64,000 nucleotides of DNA from Mucilaginibacter sp. OK283 (lineage in GTDB: Bacteria > Bacteroidota > Bacteroidia > Sphingobacteriales > Sphingobacteriaceae): assembly GCF_900110415.1 (NCBI RefSeq), contig NZ_FODR01000004.1:434001-498000 (forward strand), in the 5' to 3' direction. The notes under the pieces were generated by a model. It made no database searches and was not told the origin of the DNA. It saw only the letters and a list, made by a program, of their open reading frames with translations. Made by a program: the position numbers and the translations under genes. Below are positions 23,563 to 31,805 of this stretch, piece after piece (positions within the stretch are counted from its first letter, which is position 1; each line of letters begins with the position of its first letter).

Positions 23563-24849
23563 ATGAATTACCAAAACAGCTTAGCATTTGCAATTGAACA
23601 GGACGAACTTGATCCGTTGAAAGAGTTCAGAGATCGTTTTTTGATTCCGAAACATAAGGGAGAGGATGCCATCTATCTTTGTGGTAATTCCCTTGGCCTG
23701 CAGCCAAAATCTGCAGCTCAATATGTGGCCGATCAAATGGCAAACTGGCAAAACCTTGCGGTTGAAGGCTGGTTCCAGGGAAGTGACCCCTGGCTGGAAT
23801 ACCACAAGCCGCTTGCAAAGTCGGTGGCTGCTATAGTCGGTGCAAATGAAAATGAAGTAGCTGTTATGAATTCGCTTACAGTAAATCTTCACTTATTGAT
23901 GGTAAGTTTCTATAAACCAGATAATAAAAAATTTAAAATCATCATGGAAGGCGGCGCTTTTCCGTCAGATCAGTATGCCATGGAAAGCCAGGTAAAGTTT
24001 CATGGCCTTGATCCTAAAGATGCCATTATAGAAATTTTTCCGCGTGAGGGCGAAGTAACTTTACGTACCGAAGATATCGTAAATTGCATAAATGAGCACG
24101 CTGATGAATTGGCTTTAGTAATGTTTAGTGGAATAAACTATTACACCGGCCAGTTTTTTGATTTACCGGCGATAACTAAGGCTGCACACAATGCCGGCGC
24201 CTATGCCGGGTTCGATTTGGCGCATGCTGCCGGAAACGTGCCGTTGAAGTTGCACGAGTGGGGAGCCGATTTTGCCTGCTGGTGCTCGTATAAATATATG
24301 AATTCCGGCCCGGGAGGCATTAGCGGGATATTTGTACATCAAAAACATTTTAAAGATAAGGAAATGAACCGCTTTGCCGGTTGGTGGGGCTACCGTGCCG
24401 ATAAACGCTTTTTGATGGCCCCCGGCTTCGATCCGGCATCAGGTGCCGATGGCTGGCAGGTGAGTACCAGCCCCATAATTCTTTTGGCTTTATTTAAGGC
24501 CTCTATGGCGATTTTTGACGATGCGGGCTATATCGACAATCTCAGTAAGAAAAGCGTTGCGCTAACGGGCTATTTGGAGTTTCTGATCAAGGAGATTAAT
24601 GGAGAACTGGGTGATAACGTTTTTAACATTATTACACCGGCAAATGAAACTAATCGTGGGTGCCAGCTATCGATAGTTTGTAGCCGCAATGCCAAAGCTA
24701 TTTTTAACTATCTGGCCGACAATGGTGTAATTGGCGACTGGCGCGAACCGGATGTGATTCGGTTAAGCCCCGTTCCATTATATAATTCTTTCCAGGACGT
24801 TTACAACACGGCAAAACACCTGGCAAATGCCATTGAAGCCGTAAAATAG
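23563..24849 (+). CDS. kynU: Kynureninase
   Basis: 428 residues. PLP enzyme that cleaves kynurenine or 3-hydroxykynurenine to (hydroxy)anthranilate plus alanine. The Schiff-base Lys is K244 in CWCSYKYMNSGPGG; DLAHAAGN carries the conserved Asp and His of the PLP pocket; LCGNSLGLQPKSA and SPVPLYNSF are further signature segments. No other kynurenine-pathway gene is near, so it works either in tryptophan breakdown or NAD synthesis with genes elsewhere. Confidence 0.95.
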   Translation: MNYQNSLAFAIEQDELDPLKEFRDRFLIPKHKGEDAIYLCGNSLGLQPKSAAQYVADQMANWQNLAVEGWFQGSDPWLEYHKPLAKSVAAIVGANENEVAVMNSLTVNLHLLMVSFYKPDNKKFKIIMEGGAFPSDQYAMESQVKFHGLDPKDAIIEIFPREGEVTLRTEDIVNCINEHADELALVMFSGINYYTGQFFDLPAITKAAHNAGAYAGFDLAHAAGNVPLKLHEWGADFACWCSYKYMNSGPGGISGIFVHQKHFKDKEMNRFAGWWGYRADKRFLMAPGFDPASGADGWQVSTSPIILLALFKASMAIFDDAGYIDNLSKKSVALTGYLEFLIKEINGELGDNVFNIITPANETNRGCQLSIVCSRNAKAIFNYLADNGVIGDWREPDVIRLSPVPLYNSFQDVYNTAKHLANAIEAVK

Positions 24850-24860
24850 ATTATTGATAC

Positions 24861-25715
24861 ATGGTTTACTACAATCCCAAAGAGTGGTTTTCTTTTATTT
24901 TTAAGCTTAACAAGGCCGATACGCTACGTGAGCTTCTGCCGCTGATTATTGCAGTTAGCGCCTATGCGGGTGCAGTAATTTATTTACTGATAGACTTCTG
25001 GCATTTACCAGACAGTAGCCTGCTCAAAAAAGTAAGTTTTGTACACCAAACTGTAGGGTTTGTGTTATCGTTATTACTGGCCTTCCGGATAAACTCGGCT
25101 TATGACCGTTGGTGGGAAGGCAGGAAAGTATGGGGCAGTCTGACCAATAGCAGCCGCAACCTGGCTATAAAACTAAAATTCCTGGTTGGCGAAGAGGAAT
25201 GGGCGTTTTTCAACTACCTGATCCCGTTATATGCAAGAGTGTTACGAAATCACCTTCGGGATATTTATATACCAGAAGAACAGGCCTTTGTTGTTATCGA
25301 TGCCGAAAAACATGTGCCTAACCAGGTGGCGTCCGCCATTATCGGGCGTATTTATGAACTTAACAAACAGGGTTATATCAACCCGGAGCAATTATTTAGT
25401 ATAATTATCGAAATTACTTCATTTACAGATATTTGCGGTGCATGTGAAAGGATCAGAAAAACCCCGATACCGTTCTCATACAATGTATTTATCAAGAAGT
25501 TTATCTTTACTTATATCATGACGCTTCCATTTACATGGGCGTTTGAGATGAAATATCTTGCTATACCAATTATTGGTTTTGTATTATTCGTTTTTGCCAG
25601 TATTGAGTTATTGGCCGAAGAAATTGAAGACCCGTTTGGATATGATGCCAATGACCTTCCCTTAGATAATATTTGCGAAAATATCCAGAAACACGTAGGG
25701 GAGATTCTTGGTTAA
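24861..25715 (+). CDS. Bestrophin family channel protein
   Basis: 284 residues with four hydrophobic helices. Strong bestrophin signature: GFVLSLLLAFRINSAYDRWWEGRKVWGSLTNSSRNLA (about residues 70-107), RIRKTPIPFSYNVFIKKFIFTY, and the C-terminal ELLAEEIEDPFGYDANDLPLD. Bacterial homologues form pentameric cation or anion channels in the inner membrane. Eleven bases after kynU and 5 before the next gene, so it is probably part of one transcript. Confidence 0.92.
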   Translation: MVYYNPKEWFSFIFKLNKADTLRELLPLIIAVSAYAGAVIYLLIDFWHLPDSSLLKKVSFVHQTVGFVLSLLLAFRINSAYDRWWEGRKVWGSLTNSSRNLAIKLKFLVGEEEWAFFNYLIPLYARVLRNHLRDIYIPEEQAFVVIDAEKHVPNQVASAIIGRIYELNKQGYINPEQLFSIIIEITSFTDICGACERIRKTPIPFSYNVFIKKFIFTYIMTLPFTWAFEMKYLAIPIIGFVLFVFASIELLAEEIEDPFGYDANDLPLDNICENIQKHVGEILG

Positions 25716-25720
25716 TTATC

Positions 25721-26623
25721 ATGTTCAAGATAGCTTACGACCCGATATACGCTCATCAGCTGCCCGAAGGGCATCGTTTTCCGATGTTGAAGTATGAATT
25801 GATTCCGGCACAGCTATTACATGAAGGGATTATTAAACCCGACGATATTTTCTCCCCGGGATTGTTATCGGATGATATTATAATCAAAACTCATGATAAA
25901 GACTACTGGCAACAACTTCGCGATTTAACACTACCTGCCAAAGAACAACGTAGAATAGGCTTCCCATTATCGGCACAACTGGTTGAGCGTGAAGTAAGAA
26001 TCGCTAAAGGAACTATTGATGGTTGTTTAGCCGCTTTAAATAACCGGATTGCTTTTAATGTAGCCGGTGGCACACATCATGCCGGTACAAACTGGGGCGA
26101 AGGATTTTGTATGTTGAACGACCAGGCTATTGCTGCTAACTATTTATTAAATAGTAACTTATCAAATTCTATTTTAATTATCGATTTAGATGTACACCAG
26201 GGAAATGGCACTGCGCAGATATTTGAAAAAGAAGCCAGGGTATTCACATTTTCGATGCATGGTGATAGAAATTTCCCTTTCAGAAAAGAACGGTCGGATC
26301 TTGATATTCCATTAGCAGATGGGGTTGGAGATGAAGAATACCTGGATATCTTACATAAAACACTGCCAAAGTTAATCAGTACACATAAACCGGACTTTGT
26401 TTTTTACCTGTCGGGTGTTGACATTTTGAATACCGACAAACTGGGCAAGTTATCCCTTAGCAAAAATGGCTGTAAAAAACGCGACAGATTTGTTTTTGAA
26501 CAATGTATCAACAATAATTTGCCGGTGCAGGTAAGTATGGGAGGAGGCTATTCGCCACAGATCAAAGATATCGTGGATGCACATTGCAATACCTTTAAGG
26601 CAGCAATCGATTTGTACTTTTAA
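25721..26623 (+). CDS. Histone deacetylase family (acetoin utilisation/amidohydrolase-like) protein
   Basis: Start chosen at ATG 25721 (MFKIAYDPIYAHQLPEGHRFPMLKYELI); the frame is open upstream but into the bestrophin gene. 300 residues of arginase/HDAC fold. Zinc and active-site segments: FNVAGGTHHAGTNWGEGFCMLND (tandem His), ILIIDLDVHQGNGTAQIF (Asp-x-His ligands) and YLSGVDILNTDKLGKLSLS. Likely deacetylates a small acetylated amine or protein; the substrate cannot be told. Converges with the MATE gene, overlapping it by 4 bases at the stops. Confidence 0.92.
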   Translation: MFKIAYDPIYAHQLPEGHRFPMLKYELIPAQLLHEGIIKPDDIFSPGLLSDDIIIKTHDKDYWQQLRDLTLPAKEQRRIGFPLSAQLVEREVRIAKGTIDGCLAALNNRIAFNVAGGTHHAGTNWGEGFCMLNDQAIAANYLLNSNLSNSILIIDLDVHQGNGTAQIFEKEARVFTFSMHGDRNFPFRKERSDLDIPLADGVGDEEYLDILHKTLPKLISTHKPDFVFYLSGVDILNTDKLGKLSLSKNGCKKRDRFVFEQCINNNLPVQVSMGGGYSPQIKDIVDAHCNTFKAAIDLYF

Positions 26624-28002
26624 TCTTTTGCAGGTATCGGTGTCGTTATATCCCTATGCCGTTTACTGATCAAATTGAACCTAAAAAAAAGCAGCACAGA
26701 GGCAATGGCCAGGCCCAGCACAAGTCCGTACCAAACCCCATAAACGCCCATTTTCAATTTTACGCCAAGCAAGTAACCGATTGGCAAACCACCTACCCAA
26801 TAAGCCAGAAAGGTGATAAACGTGGGGATATTTACATCGCCCATTCCACGTAATACGCCCAAGCCAACAACCTGCGTTCCATCAAAAAGCTGAAAAAAGG
26901 CAGCTATGATCAATAATTGCGAAGCTATAATAATAACGTCTTTGTCGGAGGTTATGATCCAGGGTAAATAATTTCGACCGAGAGCGAAAATAACTGCTGT
27001 TATACCCATCAATATCAATACGATATGATAATTAGATATAGCGGCAAGGCGCAGGTTTTTGTGGTCGTTAACACCAAAATAGTTGCCCGATTTTATCGCA
27101 GCGGCAGCTGATACACCGGTGGCCATCATATAGGTAGCCGAAGCCAGGTTAAGCGCAACCAAATGCGCAGCCTGTTGGTTTACACCAATGGTACCTATTA
27201 AAATAGATGCACCGCCAAAGGCACTAACCTCAAAAATGTATTGCAGGGCAACCGGAGCACCAATTTTCAAGATTCGCAAGCCACGCAAACGATCGATATT
27301 TTTGACGGCAAAATTCTTTAAATAACCTTTAAATATGGGGGATTTGAATACATAGATGGCCATTACAATTGCCATAACACAACGATCAATCAGTGTGCTG
27401 TACCCAACTCCTTTTATACCCATAGGGTGAATACCGAACAAACCTTTAACAAATATCACCCCAAGGCATATATTGATTACATTACCCCAAATAGATATTT
27501 TCATGGCATGTTTGGTAAAGCCCAAACCCTCGGCAAACTGCTTAAATGTGTTGAAAATAAGTAACGGAATAATTGACAGGCTTAGCAGGAAAAGATAAGG
27601 TGTAGCCGTTGTTACAACTGATGGCGCCTGCCCAAGATGGCCAATTAGCGGCAAAGTACCGAAGTATATGACTGAAAATAAGACAATGCCGGTCAGGAGG
27701 TTTAACATTAAACTATTTGATAGTAATAAACCACACTCCTTAAAATCCTTGCGCGCATTGTTTTGAGCGATGAGCGGGGTTAAGCCATATGATATCCCCA
27801 TGCCAACAACAAGTGGTATCATAAACAAGCTGTTTACCAACGAAACTGCAGCTAAGGATACTTTATTTGTGAAATGGCCAATGATGATTGAATCTGATAT
27901 CTGAACCATAATATGGCCAAGTTGCGATATCATTACCGGAATGGCCAGCTTTAAACTCTCGCTATAAAATGGGCGGTATTTATGGTATATGGCTTTCATC
28001 AC
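26620..28002 (-). CDS. MATE family efflux transporter
   Basis: 460 residues, twelve hydrophobic helices in two homologous halves (SLKLAIPVMISQLGHIMVQISDSIIIGHF and GLRILKIGAPVALQYIFEVSAFGGASILIG), the hallmark of MATE antiporters. It would export cationic compounds or metabolites using Na+ or H+. Close to the NorM-like branch, judging by length and repeats. Two adjacent ATG codons at the start; either may be used. Confidence 0.93.
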   Translation of the reverse strand: MMKAIYHKYRPFYSESLKLAIPVMISQLGHIMVQISDSIIIGHFTNKVSLAAVSLVNSLFMIPLVVGMGISYGLTPLIAQNNARKDFKECGLLLSNSLMLNLLTGIVLFSVIYFGTLPLIGHLGQAPSVVTTATPYLFLLSLSIIPLLIFNTFKQFAEGLGFTKHAMKISIWGNVINICLGVIFVKGLFGIHPMGIKGVGYSTLIDRCVMAIVMAIYVFKSPIFKGYLKNFAVKNIDRLRGLRILKIGAPVALQYIFEVSAFGGASILIGTIGVNQQAAHLVALNLASATYMMATGVSAAAAIKSGNYFGVNDHKNLRLAAISNYHIVLILMGITAVIFALGRNYLPWIITSDKDVIIIASQLLIIAAFFQLFDGTQVVGLGVLRGMGDVNIPTFITFLAYWVGGLPIGYLLGVKLKMGVYGVWYGLVLGLAIASVLLFFRFNLISKRHRDITTPIPAKD

Positions 28003-28051
28003 TTATTTGCAGGGGTGCAAAAGTAACGATTGGTGGCGACAAAAGAACAAC

Positions 28052-28675
28052 CTAACAGGCCGTATAATATTCCTCTTTTTCGGTTGTGTTTATACGAATA
28101 AGCCCCGACAGGATAAGATCAACCAGGATGCGTTGTGTACGTCTGCGTCCCATCTTCAGCAATTCGCTACACTCTTTGATAGTTATCCGGTTTGACTTCT
28201 GCAGATGGCTGAGAAGCGTTTTCTCATTATCTGAATACTCTATCAAAACGCCTTGATCGCTTGCCGATCTTTTAAGCACCTCCAGCACAATTTTACTGGC
28301 TAATACACTTTTATCTTTTACCCTTACATAAGCCCACCATTTGCCATCATCTGCGAGGGCATAGTGCGGCTTAAGATCGCTGGTGGGGATATCTACTACC
28401 AAAACCATTTTATCATCAACATAAATTTCTTCAAAAGTAGGCTCCAGCGCAGGCCTGGTAAACATGTGGGCGGCCCGCGTAATCATGTAACGCTCTTCAT
28501 CTTCGGATTTTACGCCTTTTATGGTGCCGTCGTCAGCAACGCCAATTAATAATTTGCCGCCTTTATTATTGGCAAACGATACCATAGTGCGGGCTATCTT
28601 TTCGCAGCTGGTAATTGTTTTTTTAAAGTCGAGCTTAACACCCTCGCCCTCAAAAATCAGTTTTTTTATATTCAT
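28052..28675 (-). CDS. AlbA_2 (Schlafen-type) domain protein with C-terminal winged helix
   Basis: 207 residues. The AlbA_2 domain covers about residues 8-120 (KLDFKKTITSCEKIARTMVSFANNKGGKLLIGVADDGTIKGV, the usual E/D-x-K and N-x-x-G-G segments). A small winged helix follows near residues 150-200 (EKTLLSHLQKSNRITIKECSELLKMGRRRTQRILVDLILSGLI). Such proteins bind nucleic acid and often act as regulators. Context gives no target. Confidence 0.85.
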   Translation of the reverse strand: MNIKKLIFEGEGVKLDFKKTITSCEKIARTMVSFANNKGGKLLIGVADDGTIKGVKSEDEERYMITRAAHMFTRPALEPTFEEIYVDDKMVLVVDIPTSDLKPHYALADDGKWWAYVRVKDKSVLASKIVLEVLKRSASDQGVLIEYSDNEKTLLSHLQKSNRITIKECSELLKMGRRRTQRILVDLILSGLIRINTTEKEEYYTAC

Positions 28676-28700
28676 TATAAGCTCCGGTTCCTTAAACTAA

Positions 28701-29159
28701 TTATTGAGGTTTTATGTAAGGTGTAAATATTTCCATCCAGTTTTGGGGCTTGCTTAGTTGCGAAAATCCGAACTGTGCATATAGGCCATGAGCATCGGCT
28801 GTAGCCAACGACCAACGCCTTAGTCCTTGTAAATCAGGATGTTTAACTATGGTTTGCATTAGCCATTTCGACAGGTCTTTTTTTCTGAATTCGGGTAAAA
28901 TAAACACATCGCAAAGGTATGCAAAAGTGGCTTTGTCTGTAATAATCCGCGCAAACCCCGCAAATGTGGTGTGATTGTAAACGCCAAAACACATGGAGTT
29001 CTCAATTGCATTTTCAAGTTTTTGCCGTGGAATACCCTGAGCCCAGTAGGAATCGTCATTTAAATAGTTGAATATAACGTCAATAGGTAACAAGTTCTTG
29101 TCTGTTGATATTATAAAGCCTTTTTCAATAAAAGGTGTATCGTCAATAAAAGTAGTCAT
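28701..29159 (-). CDS. GNAT family N-acetyltransferase
   Basis: 152 residues: FAGFARIITDKATFAYLCDVFILPEFRKKDLSKWLMQTIVKHP is a GNAT core in which the usual R-G-x-G loop is R-K-K-D-L-S, and LATADAHGLYAQFGFSQL is motif B. Relatives of this small family are often annotated as acetyltransferases of unknown substrate. Codirectional with, and ten bases after, the DUF4442 gene. Confidence 0.85.
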   Translation of the reverse strand: MTTFIDDTPFIEKGFIISTDKNLLPIDVIFNYLNDDSYWAQGIPRQKLENAIENSMCFGVYNHTTFAGFARIITDKATFAYLCDVFILPEFRKKDLSKWLMQTIVKHPDLQGLRRWSLATADAHGLYAQFGFSQLSKPQNWMEIFTPYIKPQ

Positions 29160-29168
29160 CAGCTAAAA

Positions 29169-29645
29169 TTATAAATTCTGATCGATAAAATCGAGATTCC
29201 GCACATAAACCTCATTCATTAATGAAACACATATTTCACCATCTTTATTATAAATGTCAATAGGGTGGTGCCCCGTATATTTTCCGGTACTCTTTAATAT
29301 GTCCTCAGCCTCAGCGATTTCAGCGTAACCTAAGATGATTTTAAAACGTAAATCGGTTGAACCAGGCTTTAAATACTGTATAGTAGATGATTTTGACCAC
29401 ACCCGTAAGCGATAGCCTTTTTTGATAAAAACCTGGTGAAATAGCAATGGATAAAACGGATCGGCGGCAGCGAAAATGGTACCGCCAAAAATTGAGTTAT
29501 TATAGTTTTTGTTTAAAAAACTCTTTTTGATTTTTACTTCCACGCCTTTAAAATCTTTATCAAATTGAACAACCCAAATTCGTTGGAAAAGGAGGGGAGG
29601 GTAAATGCGTAATGCCCACTTTAATAGGGTTTCGGATACAACCAT
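29169..29645 (-). CDS. DUF4442 hotdog-fold protein (thioesterase-like)
   Basis: 158 residues. Hotdog-fold pattern: IWVVQFDKDFKGVEVKIKKSFLNKNYNNSIFGGTIFAAADPFYPLLFHQV, then RVWSKSSTIQYLKPG. Matches what I know of DUF4442 proteins, which are acyl-CoA thioesterase relatives. The YNNSIFGGTIFAAADP segment stands where the catalytic helix starts. Activity not established. Confidence 0.8.
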   Translation of the reverse strand: MVVSETLLKWALRIYPPLLFQRIWVVQFDKDFKGVEVKIKKSFLNKNYNNSIFGGTIFAAADPFYPLLFHQVFIKKGYRLRVWSKSSTIQYLKPGSTDLRFKIILGYAEIAEAEDILKSTGKYTGHHPIDIYNKDGEICVSLMNEVYVRNLDFIDQNL

Positions 29646-29835
29646 ATTTTTAAATATCTGGATTTTATGGCAAAGTAGTTCAATAATGGAGTAAAAACTG
29701 ACAGTTTAATTTCAATTTATTTCAAAAAGGTTTAAAAAAATTCATTTTACACGCAAACTTGTTTAAACAATGTAGGATTTGTCGGGTTAATAAATATGTT
29801 CATTAAAAACGACAAACGCTATTAAATCAATAACT

Positions 29836-30036
29836 ATGAAAAAGCAAATTTTAAGTTTCGCATTAGTCGCGGCAATGGTGACTGCAATTGCAACAGGGTG
29901 TAGTTCAACTAAAGACGCCAGTAAAGGGGCCGACAGTACAAAGATGGATTCAACATCTACAACAACCCCGGCGCCGGCAGCAACTGACACCGCTAAAACC
30001 GACACCATCAAAAAAGATACTTCTAAAAAGATGTAA
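29836..30036 (+). CDS. Small Thr/Lys/Ser-rich lipoprotein
   Basis: 66 residues. Signal peptide with lipobox ATGC (MKKQILSFALVAAMVTAIATGCSS), then a low-complexity tail of T, S, D, K, A (STKMDSTSTTTPAP, TDTAKTDTIKKDTSKKM). The mature part is only about 45 residues and probably disordered. Short lipoproteins like this are frequent in the family Sphingobacteriaceae; function unknown. The upstream 190 bases carry ATTTG and GTTTAAAC stretches but no clear promoter. Confidence 0.75.
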   Translation: MKKQILSFALVAAMVTAIATGCSSTKDASKGADSTKMDSTSTTTPAPAATDTAKTDTIKKDTSKKM

Positions 30037-30136
30037 TTATCTATTAAGTTTTACCATAAAAATTTCAAGATATTTCAAGGAAGATCCAGGAATTTTTATG
30101 GTAAAATTTATTGCGCTTTTGGTAATTCAGGGGCGG

Positions 30137-30930
30137 TTAAAATGCAGTTTTTATGACCCCGCCGTCGGCCCTTAAAGTAGCGCCATTGGTGGCCGCCGAA
30201 AGCGGACTGGCCACATAAGTTACCAGGCTGGCAATTTCATCGGGAGTTATAAAACGTTTGATGAGGGATGTGCCGCGCATGCTAGTGAAAAACTCCTTTT
30301 CGATTTCAGCTTCCGATAGTCCCTGGTCGTTGGCTAAGGCGGTGATAAAGTCGCCAACGCCTTCAGACAAGGTTGGGCCGGGTAATACCGAATTTACCGT
30401 AACGGCAGTATCTTTGGTCATTTCGGCCAATCCGCGTGCTATTGCAATTTGCGCCGTTTTGGTCATTCCGTAATGGATCATCTCGACGGGAATTTGTAGT
30501 GCCGACTCACTCGAAATAAAAATGATACGCCCCCAGTTTTTGGCGATCATTTTATCAAAATAGGCCCGTGTAAGCGCACCCCGCTCAGCACATTTACTTC
30601 GTAAAATTTAAACCAGTCTTCATCAGTAATTGCCGAAAAGTCTTTCGGTTCAAAAATGCCTACATTGTTTACCAGGATGTCAACCTCCGGTAATTGAGTC
30701 AACAGGTTTTGAATTTGTTGTTTATCCGAAAAGTCGGCAGCGACCCCTTTAATGTTTTTGTTGCCGGTTTCGTTGATCATTTTGTCAACAACCGCATCAA
30801 CTTTATGTTGATCGCGGCCGTTGATGCATACCTGGGCGCCTTCGCCGGCTAATGATTTGGCAATGGCATAGCCGATACCTGCAGTTGAGCCGGTTACCAA
30901 AGCAACCTTGCCCTTAAGTTGAAGATCCAT
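30137..30930 (-). pseudogene. SDR family oxidoreductase disrupted by a one-base frameshift
   Basis: The first part, from ATG 30930 (MDLQLKGKVALVTGSTAGIGYAIA), has the Rossmann TGSTAGIG motif and LVNNVGIFEPK. It runs out of frame at about 30568-30573, where CGCTTACACGG would read L-T-R-A-Y-F-D-K-M if one A were added. The second part continues from 30550 with MIAKNWGRIIFISSESALQ, the catalytic Y-G-M-T-K and the C-terminal LRADGGVIKTAF. Both halves are otherwise intact and about 264 residues in total, normal for an SDR. Recent mutation or sequencing error; the ATG that opens the second half is the internal Met of the original frame. Confidence 0.8.
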
Positions 30931-31088
30931 ATGCTTTGTATTTGTGGTTTTTTGAATTACCAATGCAAGATTAATACATGTTTATAGAACCGCAAGCTTT
31001 TAAACTCAAAGATTAAACCACCCTGACAAAAGAATATGTTTATGACTTAAGTATGGATTGTTTTAAACAAAGCTATATACAGTTGTCC

Positions 31089-31120
31089 GTTCACCACAAA
31101 TTTGGGGCGTTTCACCACAT
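31089..31120. promoter_or_regulatory. Direct repeat GTTCACCACA / GTTTCACCACA, spaced 21 bp
   Basis: TTCACCACA occurs at 31090-31098 and again at 31111-31119, two helical turns apart. Direct repeats with such spacing are typical of LytTR-type response regulator sites. It lies 130 bases before a small membrane-protein ORF on the plus strand. Regulator not identified in this window. Confidence 0.4.
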
Positions 31121-31169
31121 AAATTATAAGGTATCTGTTTGGTTCATTTACTTTGAGGTAAAAGCAAAA

Positions 31170-31230
31170 ATGCCCCCCGCATATTTAAAATTTCAACTGG
31201 CTGCTCACTTTGGCACGTTGTGAGGGGCAT
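31170..31230 (-). terminator. Terminator-like long hairpin after the S15-type hydrolase
   Basis: On the minus strand ATGCCCCT (31230-31223) pairs with GGGGGCAT (31177-31170), and TTTTTG follows. The loop is about 45 bases. It lies 160 bases beyond the hydrolase stop. On the plus strand it lies 18 bases before the 31248 ORF. Confidence 0.5.
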
Positions 31231-31247
31231 CAATCCTTGTACCTTAC

Positions 31248-31805
31248 ATGTACTATAATAAACGCAACGGCAATTATCTCGTTCCTGACGATAAAACCCC
31301 GGTAAGCACCTGGGAGTACTTTTTCCAGGGAAATTTCAGGTACGATATCGTCGTTGTTGTGGCGTTGTTTACTATTTATGCTTTATTTATATCATTCAAG
31401 TACAGTAACGGTTACCGACGATTTATTTTGGGCATCGTGGTAAATGCGGTGGGTAGCTTTTTGAAAATCGATATCGGTGGCCTGATAAATATCCACAAAC
31501 TTTTGCGGATTACGGTCAACCAACGGGAACCAGGAGTTTTGTACCTGGATCATTATCCGGTGGCCTTTCCTGAAAGTGTGGCCTACATCCGGCAGCGCAT
31601 ATTTCACTTCCGTTACTTTGCCCGGTATAAAAGCTTCGGGTCTTTCGAACGAGTTACGGAAACGCCCTCTGAACACTTCGCCACGAATCAGCATCTGATA
31701 ACCGGCAAGGGTTACATTTTTAGGGTTGGGGTTTGCATTAGGGTAGTCATCAGGGAAAACATCAATCAGTTTTACCACATAGTCAGCATCGGTACCGGTT
31801 GTTGA
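31248..31805 (+). CDS. Possible small membrane protein; ORF runs into antisense of the hydrolase
   Basis: The first 48 codons, outside the hydrolase gene, look like a natural protein start: MYYNKRNGNYLVPDDKTPVS, then an aromatic stretch and one hydrophobic helix (YDIVVVVALFTIYALFISF). The remaining 137 codons are antisense to the convergent hydrolase gene, so they are probably accidental. Either a truncated gene whose original 3' part was lost, or chance. Direct repeats upstream favour a real promoter. Low confidence. Confidence 0.3.
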   Translation: MYYNKRNGNYLVPDDKTPVSTWEYFFQGNFRYDIVVVVALFTIYALFISFKYSNGYRRFILGIVVNAVGSFLKIDIGGLINIHKLLRITVNQREPGVLYLDHYPVAFPESVAYIRQRIFHFRYFARYKSFGSFERVTETPSEHFATNQHLITGKGYIFRVGVCIRVVIRENINQFYHIVSIGTGC

